Positions 29,201-39,349 of a stretch of 60,000 nt of DNA are shown one piece after another. The notes beneath the pieces are model-generated. The model was not told the DNA's origin. It did no database searches and saw only the letters and a program-made list of their open reading frames with translations. The stretch is from Glandiceps talaboti (Eukaryota > Hemichordata > Enteropneusta > Spengelidae): contig NC_135556.1 in NCBI RefSeq assembly GCF_964340395.1, positions 18,997,142 through 19,057,141 of the forward strand, given 5' to 3'. Numbering within the stretch: position 1 is the first letter of the stretch; each line of letters starts with the position of its first letter. The translations under genes and the position numbers were made by a program.

Positions 29201-29558
29201 GTTTATAATATTGAAACTATATAGGGAAAAACTTAGCAGTGGATTTAATGAAAAGAATTTGTTCAAAAAAATATTTCATTGTATGCAATTTTTTCTAATA
29301 TTTTAAAAATATATCTACTCCTTCCTTTAGTATAGCAAGAGATTACAAAGAAGATAACTTTAAAACTTGGTTTTTTCATTTTGTTTTGTTTTACAGTACC
29401 ATTGTTGGAAGTGTGGTGAGGTGTTCTGTACACGCTGCATAGACAAACAGACACCATTACCAGGTCATTACTCGCAAAGTCCTGTATCTGTGTGTAGACC
29501 ATGCTACAAAGAATTGAAACATGGACAGACAAGTGGAACTACCACACCAACAGATTAA
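10844..29558 (+). CDS. MTMR6/7/8: Myotubularin-related phosphatase, MTMR6/7/8 subfamily, with C-terminal FYVE finger (5' exons missing)
   Basis: Predicted phosphoinositide 3-phosphatase acting on PI3P and PI(3,5)P2 at endosomal membranes (family knowledge). Twelve exons join in frame with GT-AG borders: 10844-11001, 17973-18101, 18847-18981, 19455-19587, 21522-21631, 23379-23504, 24151-24200, 25466-25666, 26381-26515, 27233-27359, 28588-28944, 29397-29558. They give 606 residues and a TAA stop. Recognisable blocks in order are [51 protein letters not shown], the active site [34 protein letters not shown], a probable coiled coil, an acidic serine-rich linker and a FYVE-type finger. The first exon begins in mid-codon, so the PH-GRAM domain is encoded upstream. 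Full length would be near 730 residues. The active-site Cys and Arg are present, so this is a catalytic family member. Subfamily placement is secure; which vertebrate paralogue it is closest to cannot be decided by eye. Confidence 0.93.
11470..11494 (+). other. Four-run guanine tract with one-base loops (G-quadruplex candidate)
   Basis: Runs of six, five, five and six G separated by single T bases on the sense strand of the MTMR gene, in its first visible intron. One-base loops and runs of five or more are the most stable class of predicted quadruplex. Confidence 0.7.
11829..11992. repeat. TG, poly-G and CT microsatellites
   Basis: TG then 13 G (11829-11863), and a pure CT tract at 11923-11992. 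Confidence 0.95.
15455..15610. mobile_element. Fold-back element, family C, copy 1
   Basis: Inner arms GTCACTAC and GTAGTGAC surround a 14-base loop; outer arms TTTTTCTTCATTCAACTGG and its inverted partner CTTGGCTGACGAAGAAAAA. Similarity with copy 2 extends leftwards through TGTTCAAAATATGAGTCAA near 15368, so the whole repeat may begin near 15270. Confidence 0.65.
15856..16640. repeat. 107-base tandem array, about 7.3 copies
   Basis: TGTAAAATTCCATAC recurs every 107 bases (15964, 16071 and onward). Copies differ at only a few sites (CAATTG/CGATTG, ACACCAG/ACATCAG). The first copy is the most diverged. Minus-strand frames through it are by-products. Confidence 0.92.
17185..17875. repeat. Two adjacent degenerate minisatellites
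   Basis: 17185-17335: about three copies of a 60 to 70-base unit with GACATGTT.TGACAAC. 17350-17875: about nine copies of a 50 to 60-base unit built on TTTCAGTGCTAGAACTTGA, GGGCTGAGTGAAGTACAGC and TCTAAGCTATC. The array ends about 100 bases before the MTMR exon at 17973. Confidence 0.75.
18612..18812. repeat. Degenerate minisatellite of about 40-base units
   Basis: CACTGCTGTAGG or a close variant recurs at least five times, alternating with CTATC/TGTCG segments. It ends about 35 bases before the MTMR exon at 18847. Confidence 0.65.
20305..20620 (-). mobile_element. Inverted-repeat element, family A, copy 1
   Basis: The ends read ACTGGTAATC...AGTTTACT...AAGATAGACG and, inverted, CTTAGTAAACC...GATTACCAGAG. 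Its interior is the reverse complement of copy 2 at 24225, for example TTTACACTATCTTGAT here against ATCAAGATAGTGTAAA there. In the MTMR intron before exon 21522. Confidence 0.75.
21102..21166. repeat. CA microsatellite
   Basis: About 30 CA units in the MTMR intron before exon 21522. Confidence 0.95.
21912..21946 (-). mobile_element. Possible 3' tail of a non-LTR retroposon
   Basis: On the minus strand this reads CAATAAAGTTTATT followed by ATT repeats, a tail form seen in several LINE/SINE families. No reverse transcriptase is visible upstream of it, so at most a short truncated copy is present. Confidence 0.3.
22725..22890. mobile_element. Fold-back element, family C, copy 2
   Basis: Arms of about 70 bases: TTCTCCAATATT at the left, TATTGGGGAATAACATC at the right, meeting at GTCACTAC and GTAGTGAC. 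Shares CCCCTTAGGTCACTCATATT with copy 1. A 171-codon open frame (22464-22979) across it has no family resemblance and is not called. Confidence 0.65.
23044..23314. mobile_element. Inverted-repeat element, family B, copy 1
   Basis: Starts AAAGTGGCCATATGGATGAG. It contains paired blocks around GTGTTTGTAACTCAGTAC and its inverted partner CAGTTACAAACAAGGAC, with a central AT-rich hairpin near 23200-23240. The right end is incomplete. In an MTMR intron, ending about 65 bases before the catalytic exon. Confidence 0.6.
23379..23504 (+). CDS. MTMR6/7/8: MTMR catalytic exon (CX5R active site)
   Basis: A 42-codon phase-0 exon between a CAG acceptor at 23376-23378 and a GTATGT donor at 23505. It encodes [20 protein letters not shown], the P-loop of a cysteine-based phosphatase: nucleophile Cys, five residues, Arg, with the two Asp of the myotubularin DGWDR signature intact. 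Dead myotubularins lose the Cys or Arg, so this protein should be active. Confidence 0.95.
24225..24556 (+). mobile_element. Inverted-repeat element, family A, copy 2
   Basis: Ends CACTGGTAATCCAGAC and, inverted, TTAATTACCAGAGT, with the shared AGTTTACTAAGATAGA arm and CTATCTTAGTAAACC counterpart. About 330 bases, no open frame. It begins 25 bases after the donor of the MTMR exon 24151-24200. Confidence 0.75.
25896..26286. repeat. Compound CA, CAGA, ACAT and CA microsatellite block
   Basis: CA (25896-25930), CAGA (25931-25958), ACGT-rich stretch, ACAT (26068-26156), then CA (26206-26286). It ends 95 bases before the MTMR exon at 26381. Confidence 0.95.
27440..27780. repeat. Degenerate minisatellite of 30 to 60-base spacing
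   Basis: AGTATTTCCCAGTT-like and GGGCTCCTTATG-like blocks alternate about eight times after the MTMR exon 27233-27359. Confidence 0.6.
27896..27991. mobile_element. Small fold-back, 96 bases, TA ends
   Basis: TAGACTGTAAGATA at the left and TATCTTACAGACTA at the right are near-perfect inverts; pairing continues through GCCCTCAC and GTGAGGGC to a loop of about 24 bases. In an MTMR intron. Confidence 0.65.
28588..28944 (+). CDS. MTMR6/7/8: MTMR linker exon and start of the FYVE-type finger
   Basis: The longest exon (119 codons). It starts with the end of a coiled coil ([10 protein letters not shown]), passes through a polar Ser/Asp/Glu-rich linker ([20 protein letters not shown]) that looks disordered, and ends in the first half of a zinc finger. 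The first Cys pair is at 28906-28914, written Cys-Ser-Cys instead of Cys-X2-Cys, followed by PFDHFSRR and the GTAAGT donor at 28945. The intron interrupts the finger just before its YHC motif. Confidence 0.85.
29397..29558 (+). CDS. MTMR6/7/8: MTMR last exon: second half of the FYVE-type finger and stop
   Basis: It follows the acceptor TTTTACAG at 29389-29396. It encodes [14 protein letters not shown], then [14 protein letters not shown] and a short Thr-rich tail ending at TAA (29556-29558). With the Cys-Ser-Cys of the previous exon, all eight zinc ligands are present. The three PI3P-contact motifs of classical FYVE domains are degenerate: WKTI for WxxD, RRYHCW for RRHHCR, SVC for RVC. Confidence 0.88.
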   Translation, partial: YHCWKCGEVFCTRCIDKQTPLPGHYSQSPVSVCRPCYKELKHGQTSGTTTPTD

Positions 29559-31577
29559 ACAAGGAACTTACATACACACCTCACCCCCCAGAAGATAGGT
29601 TTGTAGAGCATGTTGTGAAGACGGGACACACAAAACAACACCAACCAGAGATGTGTATAGTCCACAGTATCAGCGTGTGTGTGGACAGTATGACAAATAA
29701 CTGTCACTAAGAAGACACAAGTTTGAAGAAGTAACACTAACAAATTAATACCCAAAAGACACAAGTTTAACCTGATGAACTCAAACATCATCTTATACAT
29801 TGTTTCTTCTACTAGATCTAAAGATCAACCATGGTGCTGTCAGCATGCTGAAATGAACTTGTCCTTAATAGTAGTATTTTTCACAAATAATAACTTATAT
29901 TTTAGACACAATACACCTGTGTACATTTTTCAGTTGTGTGGGCATTTCATTACATACAAGATAGTTATCTGGTCTTACTTGGTTAAACAAAGACACATGT
30001 TAATTTACATCATTCATCGAAAACTCTCATTATGTAATTATATTATCTTTTCCAAATTATTGCTAATATTTCTTTATTTATACTTTGTATATTTTATTCA
30101 TTTTCAAACCCTGTCTCCCAGTTCTTTTTACTTCTCCTGTACATGAAAAGAATTAATTCAACGACATTGACTGTCATTTAGGTTCATCATGCATGCATGA
30201 AACAAAATTCATAACTTTCGATCTTGCTTGGCTTGAATTCCTGACCTTTAACCTTTGACACAGTCATTTGCATATCACCATGGATGACCACACTGCCTGA
30301 GGAACAACTCTTATTTTTGTTAACAGGAGAAAGGGGTAATTTTACATAGACCACCGATAATTTTGATAAATGACATACAATCCTTTTCCTGTTGCCAGGT
30401 TTAGAATATAAAGACACTAACCTGTGCAACTATAAAGTGTGTACAGGTCTCATTCTGTCATTTTAATTAAGTTGCCATCATACCACTAAAAACAAAAGCT
30501 GATTTACCTTTCACGATAGAGGGCGCTCTCTACAATGTGCAAGGATAGGGCCATGTTGATGTCGATATAGGCATTCTCTGTATGTTTAGCACGTCAGCAG
30601 CTACTTAGCCATCTTTAACTAACTTAAACACAACTCCAGCACATACAAGGAAATAGGACATAGTGTGCTAATCATTAAAAGTATTAATTTATTAACACTG
30701 TTCTACTAAGCTATTGAAAGTAACAGGGTTTTTATTGTCAATCAAATAGTTTATTTTAAAAACGTATGAAAAGCAAAACATTGAAGTGTTTATGTTTTGA
30801 CTCCTGAAGCTGTTTATTATTGAGAACAAAGAAGGAAACCAATAACACCAAACGTAGTATCACAATAGGTTCTCGAAGACCTAGATTTGAAAGTAGTACT
30901 TGTTACCTGTACTAGGTTGTAGAAGCACGATTACACATTTCCTGGTCACCTTTGAGGGCGCTGTTACAAGGTTGGCTCATATCATAGACAACTTCTGTTT
31001 CAAAGTGCTATAGTAAAACATTACTTCTTGCCTGTGGTGATGCTATAAAATTTTATGATCACCTATGTGGGCGCTATCATAAGGTAGTCATGAACAAATT
31101 TGCAAATTTGAAGTAACCTTGTAACCTGTGAGTACACGGTCATGAACTGTGTCACTACCATCATGAAGAAAATAATGTTTTTAACAATATACAAAATGTA
31201 ACTATCATAAGATCTACAAATAAATGCCCTTATAGATATTCTGTTGAACTGTTCTCTGAAAAAAACAAAAATGAATGCAATTTATTGATTGGCAGATTTG
31301 CAGTTGAAATTAAAAAAAAAAGAAGTTCAGTAGTGTGATGCCTTTAAAGTCTAGCTATAGTACTGGCAAAGTATTAAAAATGATACAAGCATTGAAGCAA
31401 TAAGGATTTCTATTGCTGTAATGGATGTTAGTTGAGGTGACAATGTCACACACTGTTGTTTGTGGTAGCTGACAGATCAAGATTGTAAATGTAATGGTTC
31501 TAGTACTTTTAAAACAATTTGTACGACGTGACTTCAACTGAAACTGTTTTCATAGTGTGAATTTTGTCGCAGGTCTC

Positions 31578-31785
31578 CACTGGTTTAGTCTGAAAGGTCT
31601 TAGTCTAGTGGTATCCTTTATCGAATCTTACTAGTAAGATCTCTGCTAGAGATGATTTGATACCACATTGGCACCCACACTAGAAAGGTCCTGTCAGATG
31701 GTCCACTTATGTAACCACACTCACTACTGGCGAGCATATTGCGTAAGTGGAAACTAAGACTGATCTTTCAGGCTGTCCATGGGTT
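31578..31785. repeat. Imperfect nested fold-back
   Basis: The outer pair is TCTGAAAGGTCTTAG with CTAAGACTGATCTTTCAG; the inner pair is AGTGGTATC with GATACCAC around TTACTAGTAA. Confidence 0.45.
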
Positions 31786-32776
31786 TGCTAGACATGTATC
31801 TTATGGGTTATTTTGTGTAATGTTATATCCAATGCTCATGTGTAAGTTTACTGAACTATTTTGTCAGCAAATGAGTTATTTGTAGCTTGGAATTCATGTA
31901 TCAGCCTTGAGTCTCCTGATGTATTAAAGTGTCAAACAGTGTTGATGTGTGTAAACTATATGTTTTCCATGTCATAGGTTGAAAAAAGAAATATAGCCAA
32001 GATTTTGTAATTGAACTTGAGAAAAGTTTGATTCTTTGCTGTGATATAAAGAGTGTACAAACTAAAACTATTGGCCCTGGTATTTAGCTTATGTGATATT
32101 AATATATGGTGTTCATATTTTGTAAAGGTTCTCACTTGTACTGTAGACATGCCTAAACTGTCGAAGCCTGTACTGTCTTTTACAGAGTCTTGTTGTAGGC
32201 CCTTGTATGTGTATAAGTGTGTTTGTGTGTGTGAAAGAGGCCCATCAGTTTGAGCTATGGCGAAACATACTTTGCAAGATATAGAAATGTTGGAACAATT
32301 GTGGTTGTTTTTAATGTTTAACAAAACACATGAAAAGGGAGTATTTTAGAAGAGAAGTCTTTCAAATGAGGTTAAGTGAGTAAGATGGACATTGTGATTA
32401 AATGAAGAACTTTTCTGTTATTAGGGAGATTTGACAATGCTAGCTATTGTGAAGAGTTTTAGAAGCGAGATTGAAGATGTTTGCAAAATATGGCCATATG
32501 TCATTATTGTACTTATAGATGACACGGAAGTATGAAAATGATTCAAATTTGACAGAATGTGATAAATCTGTCTGGTTTAAACCATACTGCATCAAAGAAA
32601 AGATATTTATATTGTACAATTGGAAAATGATGTGTGTTATTTTATAGGTATGAGAGATTTTAAGTTCTGAGATTTTGAATGTGTGGAATTCTGAGTTTGG
32701 AATATGAAAGCGTTGCTATAGTTACTGATGAAAACAGGATTAGTTAAAACAGATTGACAATATTGTTTTGTAGTAC

Positions 32777-32784
32777 ATGATGAC

Positions 32785-32866
<82 letters not shown>
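32777..32866. repeat. GAT trinucleotide tract, about 29 units
   Basis: Nearly pure. The poly-Ser and poly-His frames on the minus strand come from it. It lies in the possible MTMR 3' UTR. Confidence 0.95.
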
Positions 32867-33145
32867 GCATAGAAATAGGGTGTTTGTGTGTAGCAACATA
32901 GATGTGACATTTTGAGACTGGTACAAATAACTGCTTGTTTTTATCACAACCGAAAAATTATTTTAAAATGGAACATGCGTAAGAATATGAAGGCATGAAC
33001 AAATGAATGAGAGAGCAGTACCTTCCAGTCAGTAATAAATTCACACTGTATTCTTTTTTAACATTGCCCTCTTTACTCTACACTAATGTCTATAACAGTA
33101 GTGCCAATGGCAGACTTGACTTTCCACGGGTCACACCTACCTTTC

Positions 33146-33162
33146 TACATACATACATACAT

Positions 33163-33217
<55 letters not shown>

Positions 33218-33437
33218 TACATACATACATACATACATACATACAGACATATACATATACATACATACATACATACATACATACATACATACACACATAC
33301 ATACATAGATACATACGTACACACACACATACATACATACATACATACATACATACACACATACATACATGCCCATCCACCCACCCACCCGCATGCACAC
33401 ACACATACATATATTACATATATTCATATGCATGCAT

Positions 33438-33483
<46 letters not shown>

Positions 33484-33585
33484 CCACACCCACACATACA
33501 TACATACATACATACATGCATACATACATACATATATTCATACACTTGCATGCATGCATGCACACACACATACACACACACTCAC
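33146..33585. repeat. Compound ACAT and CA microsatellite block
   Basis: Alternating tracts of ACAT and CA over 440 bases, with CCCACCCACCC near 33377. It is similar in make-up to the block at 25896. Confidence 0.95.
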
Positions 33586-34447
33586 AAATCCTACATTTTA
33601 TAGTGTGCCATGTCAATATTATTTACAATAGATTGGATTTTGGGCCTACTACTTACCATTCTGCAGTGAGTATTGTGTACTCAATTTGAGATGGACATTA
33701 TTTCACCATGAACAAATGCCACATGTATTCATTTAAATCAGCGTATAGTACAAAAGAGGGCTTTGAAAAAAGAAATGCTCCTGCGTTCATATTGAGTACT
33801 CATCATACAGCAGAGTTTTGTGCTGAATTTACATGTGGCTTGTACATTTTCTGTCATAGTAAAAGTAGTTTTGAAATTTTGTAGTCAGATTAGCAAGTGT
33901 CAAATTTCGATAGACATTATGGCTTCCAGTGTGTATATGTGATAGTGGACTTTAAACTTGACATCAAGCAATATTCTATACATTTATGATTTTCGACCTT
34001 TTGTTTTTTAAATTTCGACACAGAAAACATGAAAATTTTAGTATACTGTTAATGCCTAATATTATTTTGGCATTTCCACAAAGGTGTTAGTCGAGCACCT
34101 ATCTCTACATTGAATTTGACAATAATTAAAAACTTATCATAGGAAAATATTTTACTCAGGCATCAGCAGGGTTATGGTAATGTATTCATAATATATAATT
34201 TTATGCAAAAATGTTCAATCATGCCATGTTTGCATGAAATTAAAAAAAAAATCATGATTTGAAATTTTTTTATTTTGCTTGATGTCATGAGTTTCCCCAT
34301 TACAGTGACCGATAGCAGTGATGTAATTTAAATGTACATAATGATGCAAATCCCGGTGAAATTATTTTAAGTCTTTATATATATATTGTATGGGCCAGAA
34401 AAAAATGCCATGTATACTGTACATGTAATGTGTCTATTTGCAGAGTT

Positions 34448-34453
34448 ATTAAA
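34448..34453 (+). terminator. Candidate poly(A) signal ATTAAA of the MTMR gene
   Basis: Common variant hexamer, followed 30 to 50 bases later by a TGTTGTTGTTTTC-like GT-rich element. Two closer AATAAA hexamers exist, so this is one of several options. Confidence 0.3.
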
Positions 34454-34839
34454 GTTATATGGCCAATAACAGTACACCTGTTGTTGTTTTCTCTTTGTGT
34501 GAATGATTTCTAGAGTGTGCTCTACTGATATGTGCTATGCCTTACTTCAGGGAACTCCTCATGGTGAACGGCGGTGGATGTTCCCCGTCCAGCATAGATC
34601 AAAATTAACAAGTAATACTTATTTTAGGGACATGCAACATTGGACTCCTGGAATCCACATTTGGGTACATGCTTGTTTTCATGGCTCAACTAAAAGTAAA
34701 GACATTTTTGGAAACTTTGGGTTCTGGAGAGTTGTTTGATGATTTTACATCACTTAATTATGCACGCTTGCCAAGAAAAAAATATCATCAATTGTGGCAC
34801 AACTGTATAGTTTATGTGGTGTTGTTATTTAATGTTAAT

Positions 34840-35130
34840 ATGCACCATAATTTTACTATTGGTATGTTTATGAAAGCTTATCCACTTGCCTAACCATCCA
34901 TTTTGTTATTTTTGTAATATACATCACCATTTCACTGTTGCTATGAGCATGGTGTTGTTGCTAGGCATATGTGCATTCACATGTTGGCTTTCTATTCACT
35001 TGGCTAGTAATCCCAGTTATCTTTGCAATGCACACCATCATTCGGCTGCTATGGGCATGGACTTGTTGCTAGGCATATTTGCCTACATTTTTTTGAATCT
35101 TTATTCATTGCCTACCAATCCTTGCATGGT
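34840..35130. repeat. Diverged tandem repeat of about 108 bases
   Basis: GCATGGTGTTGTTGCTAGGC (from 34947) is echoed 108 bases later by GCATGGACTTGTTGCTAGGC; a weaker third copy lies to the left and a partial one to the right. Confidence 0.65.
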
Positions 35131-35565
35131 CCTATCACTACTCTACAAATAAGGTACATGCATAGGTATACCATGCACAAGATCTTGCTCTTCACGAAAT
35201 GAAAAGACTTACAAAAGCACTTTTTTCTTCAAAATATATTATCTTTATTACTCTTATTGTGCACCAGCATGTGCTCAAATCTGTAATGCAACTGGTGGCA
35301 GAAATCCATAGTTCAAGCAAGCATGAGTCAAAATCAATTTTGGTGTCAAAATGTGCAGGGTCAAAACTTGTTACTATACTAGTAATAATGAGAGTTGTAT
35401 CAAAATCACGCTACTCTGTTTTGCCACGAGTTGTCAAAAATATAGGTATCATGTTCTTTTCTATTCTGATAAAATTGCATAGAGTTGACATGACCACAAA
35501 CTTACAAAAACAACCACAGATCATTCTGGCAAGAGCGAAGAACACTGGGCCCAATATGTCACACC

Positions 35566-35816
35566 ACTAAGATAGACACAAAGTAAAAATGTTGTTGTAC
35601 ATTACACAAGTGAGTGACAGAAGTGGCTCGGTAATGTGGATATAATCATTCTACAATCAAGATAGTATAAACACCAAATGAGACTGAAGTGAATGTGATG
35701 CCACTTGATAAAAAAAAACCTCACTACTACAGACACCACCCTACTGTGAGTGTAATTACATCAACATCCACTGATAGATTGTGTCAACATGTTGCAATAA
35801 TAGTTTAGTTTGACGA
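35566..35816 (+). mobile_element. Inverted-repeat element, family A, copy 3, ends eroded
   Basis: Starts CTAAGATAGACACAAA and shares TACACAAGTG, TCAAGATAGTATAAAC and TGTGTCAACATGTTGC with copy 2. The outermost bases of both ends are lost. A further fragment, TATCTTAGTAAACCGAGAC, is at 44198-44216. Confidence 0.65.
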
Positions 35817-36186
35817 TACTGAGTCATATACGTTGTTTACCCAAGTTTGTGTTGTAACACAATGACGATGAAGGAGACCAGTAATATTAGGGTTAGGGAT
35901 TTTGGAACTCAGACCGTATTGATAAAGTTACTATTACAGACTTCGTACGATGCAAATTCTTATGAGATGGTAAGTTGGGCACATTTTCTTTTCAGGTGTG
36001 TTAGTTTTTGTTTGTTTGGACACAGACAAGGAAAAGGGTTTTATGTTTATGTTTTTGGAAGAGCTGCCACTGAAACTTAATATATATGATGCACCATGTC
36101 AAAATGTTCCTTCATTCCTGCCATCACAAATAAAAAGTTCAGAGTGAAGAGACATGAAATTACAATCATTCTGGAGAGTAGCTATG

Positions 36187-36435
36187 CTAGGATATTCCTT
36201 GCATCATTTTTTGCCATATTTTTTGTGGGTCTTCAGTAGGTTTTGGTAAGGTGTTAGCCAACTGTCCTATCAAAGTTACAGAGTCCTGCAAGAAACAAGA
36301 ATACCAGATTGTGAGAAGGCAGTGAAATAAATTCAATTCTAATGAACTCTGAGCACTCAAGAGATGTAATTGTGTGCCCATGTAATAGCTGATAATTGTA
36401 CTAATCATGATGATCTGTTCTAAAGATTACCCTGA

Positions 36436-36466
<31 letters not shown>

Positions 36467-39303
36467 GACAGAGACAGAGACAGAGTCAGAGACAGAGACA
36501 GAGACAGAGACAGAGACAGAGAGATGGGCAATTTGTTAAAGCAACTATATAAAAATGATGTAAAGTGAAATATTACTTACATGAGTCATAAGATGTTTTT
36601 CAATTCTTTGATCCATGGCTTTACTTTCTGCTATCACTGTTTTAGACTTTACAAAGCTACCCAAGGCATCAAATTCCCTGGCACAACTACAATGACACAA
36701 TGAAAAGTATTGTTAGGGAAAAAACATTGAATAAATGACAGACCAGGTGAAATTCTTCCAAATCATGTGATATTTTGCAAGTTTGACCCAATAGTCAGTA
36801 TTTTTTTATCTTAAAAATTGTCCTTTTTTATGTGTATAGTGACATTTCTCTCTTATTTATGCATAGTAGTAATTTAATGGCAACTTTAAGAGTATCTCCA
36901 ATGTAGATACATAGGAATTCATCAGCTTGGCTTCATAATATAAATGACGGTTAGTTTAGCACAACCAGGAAATATTACATTGCCAAATATTTTGTCTATA
37001 GACTTGATTGACTTCTTCAGAGGACTGAATGTTTTCACAGGTGTTATTGGTGTTGCATGGTTATTGACAAGTACTTCAGAATTGAGAATGCAGTTATACG
37101 ATCAGGTTCTCAGTTCTAAAGTACTTGTTAATGACCACATGACAGTCATTTACAACATTCAGTACACTAATAAAGTCAATAGAGTCTAGACAAAATATAT
37201 GAACAAGGTAATGTTTCCTGCTTGTGATACAACTGCAGATATCAGAAGGTGGACAAATTGAACCTGTTACAAACAGGCAAATTAATCAACAGAATTGGAT
37301 TAATAACACTTGGCACAGCATGTTGGAAGTACAGAGACTTGTATTACATTTCATCACTTGATAAGAATAGTTTTATGGCCACTTTATGTAATAGTTCACA
37401 TTCACAAACAAATTTCCAGTTCCCTGGCATTTCATGTACATGTAAAGAGGCCATAAAACTGTTTTTATCAAACCATGAAATGTAATACAAGCCTCTGCTG
37501 TTCCAACCTGTTGTGCCAAGTGTTATTAATCCAATTCATTTGCTTACTTTGCCTGTTTGTAACAGGTTCCATTTGTCCACAGTCTGATGTCTGCAGTTGT
37601 AAAAATATCCTTCATTTACATCTATGATGTGTTTATATACTTACCAACATATTTGACATTTATGTGGATTATGTATTTCAACTCTTGCTGCCTGTGAATA
37701 TGAAAACAAATAATAGCAAGAGATTTACAACAAATACAAAATGTAAAAATATACACTCTAAAATTTGAAACAGAGTCCCCTTCCACCCTACCTTGGATAT
37801 ACTTAGCAGAAACGAATCAAGTATTGTCAAAAGTGAAAAAAATTTCTCGTCAGTAGAAATTTTCATTTGTAAATATGCACCCAGAATCCATAAACATTCA
37901 TGATCACATTTGTTGTTATGTTACTGGTCTTTTTATTTTAAGAGTTATGATTAGTAGATAATTTTTCTTTATCAACTATAAAATCATGAATTTACTGAAA
38001 ACAGTCCAACTATGGCATATCGACAAAAGATGTTATTTGATCCAAGACTCGATGAAAACATTGAGTGTGATGAGAAATCAAAGTCTGGTTCAAATAGAAA
38101 TTTACGTAAAAAACTTTTGAAATTACAATCCCTATTCCTCAGTAGCAGAAACTAATGACATATGCAGACAGTCTCTTGGAAATAAACTGACCATAAAGAT
38201 AGAAATCTATTTATCAATGTTACTTTGTATGTCAAATTTCCCAGTACAAACTTTGGGGCAAAAATTGATGCTGTGACAGCCTTTGTTGTGAGAATATACT
38301 TATGAATATGATTTGCATAATTTATGCACTTCAAATATTACAACTATACTAACAGTCAATATCCAACTATTATCATACCTTTTGCATTTTCTCCATTAAA
38401 TTCTGTAACTTAAGTCTGTGCAGAAGTCTGTTGTCAATGTGTTGATCTTTGTCAGTACCATGTTTTACTGTTCTCTTCTTCCTTTTACTGACTTTTGGAT
38501 CTGTAATACAAAGAACACTGGAAGTAAGCTTCATTCTTAAAGGCCCACTCGGATTAGGATTAACGTATATTGGTGTGAAAAAAACAGTTATTTGGCATTT
38601 ACCTTTGGATTTCACAGGAGGTGATCTCAAAATTTCCACTTTTTTCTTACAAAACTTTCTCGCAGCTGCTGGTAGTTTTGTCGTTGTCTGTATCTTTTCT
38701 TTATCCAGCTCTTCAATGTCATGAATGTTTTCTCTCTGTATACTGTTTAAATGATGTAACTTCATCTCAATAAATTGTTCTTGCAGAGCATTTGCAATCT
38801 CATCTTCCGATTCCTATTGATGAGATAAGAGAACAATGAAATTATAGCATGAGTTGTTTACAAACAAGTGTTTACAAAATGAGAGGCATACTTTGTTACA
38901 TACTGGACGCACAACTACTGAGATAGTTGCTGCAACCATAGTCTGTGAATGATGGCTTGTTTCCAAACACTGAACTATTGGGAAACTCAGGTTTTGAACA
39001 TCTTGAAACTAGGGAAGTGACATCACTTTCCCTGAGATCCTCTGTGGTGAAATGTGGGATTTAGACTCAGCTCAAAATACTTCTTTAGCCCAATTTCAAA
39101 GTCACAAAACTTTAACACACTGTAAAGTACCAACTATGTTGTTACTAAAACACTCTTTTGGAGGAACCTGAAAATCACTGATTGGATCACTTTCATTTGA
39201 ACAATTTTTCATCTAGACACCCAAAGCAATGTCTCCACCAAATCTCAAGGCAATCAGTCAGGCACGCACGCAGGCACGCAGGCACGCACGCACGCACGCA
39301 CGC

Positions 39304-39349
<46 letters not shown>

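Larger units (their letters stand above)
29559..36186 (+). other. Probable long MTMR 3' UTR followed by intergenic repeats
   Basis: No coding exon recognised. Possible poly(A) signals are AATAAA at 31219-31224 and 33034-33039 and ATTAAA at 34448-34453; the last is followed by a T/GT-rich stretch near 34478-34500, as expected of a cleavage site. The end of the transcript is therefore uncertain (1.7 to 4.9 kb after the stop). The region holds a fold-back near 31.6 kb, a GAT tract, a large CA/ACAT block, a degenerate tandem repeat around 34.84-35.13 kb and a partial copy of a transposon family (35566-35816). Confidence 0.45.

Noticed and set aside
32637-32947. Poly-Ser and poly-His frames
   Set aside because: Translation of a GAT tract on the minus strand.
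33007-33631. 198-codon, 181-codon and antisense frames
   Set aside because: Translation of CA and ACAT tracts.
34503-34739. 78-codon open frame after the candidate poly(A) site
   Set aside because: No resemblance to a known family and no clear exon borders.
35199-35570. 123-codon open frame
   Set aside because: No recognisable domain, no splice partner, and it ends in a transposon copy. Chance cannot be excluded.
36944-37189. 81-codon open frame on the plus strand inside the minus-strand gene
   Set aside because: Hydrophobic but unconvincing; intronic, next to a fold-back element, no splice signals that join it to anything.
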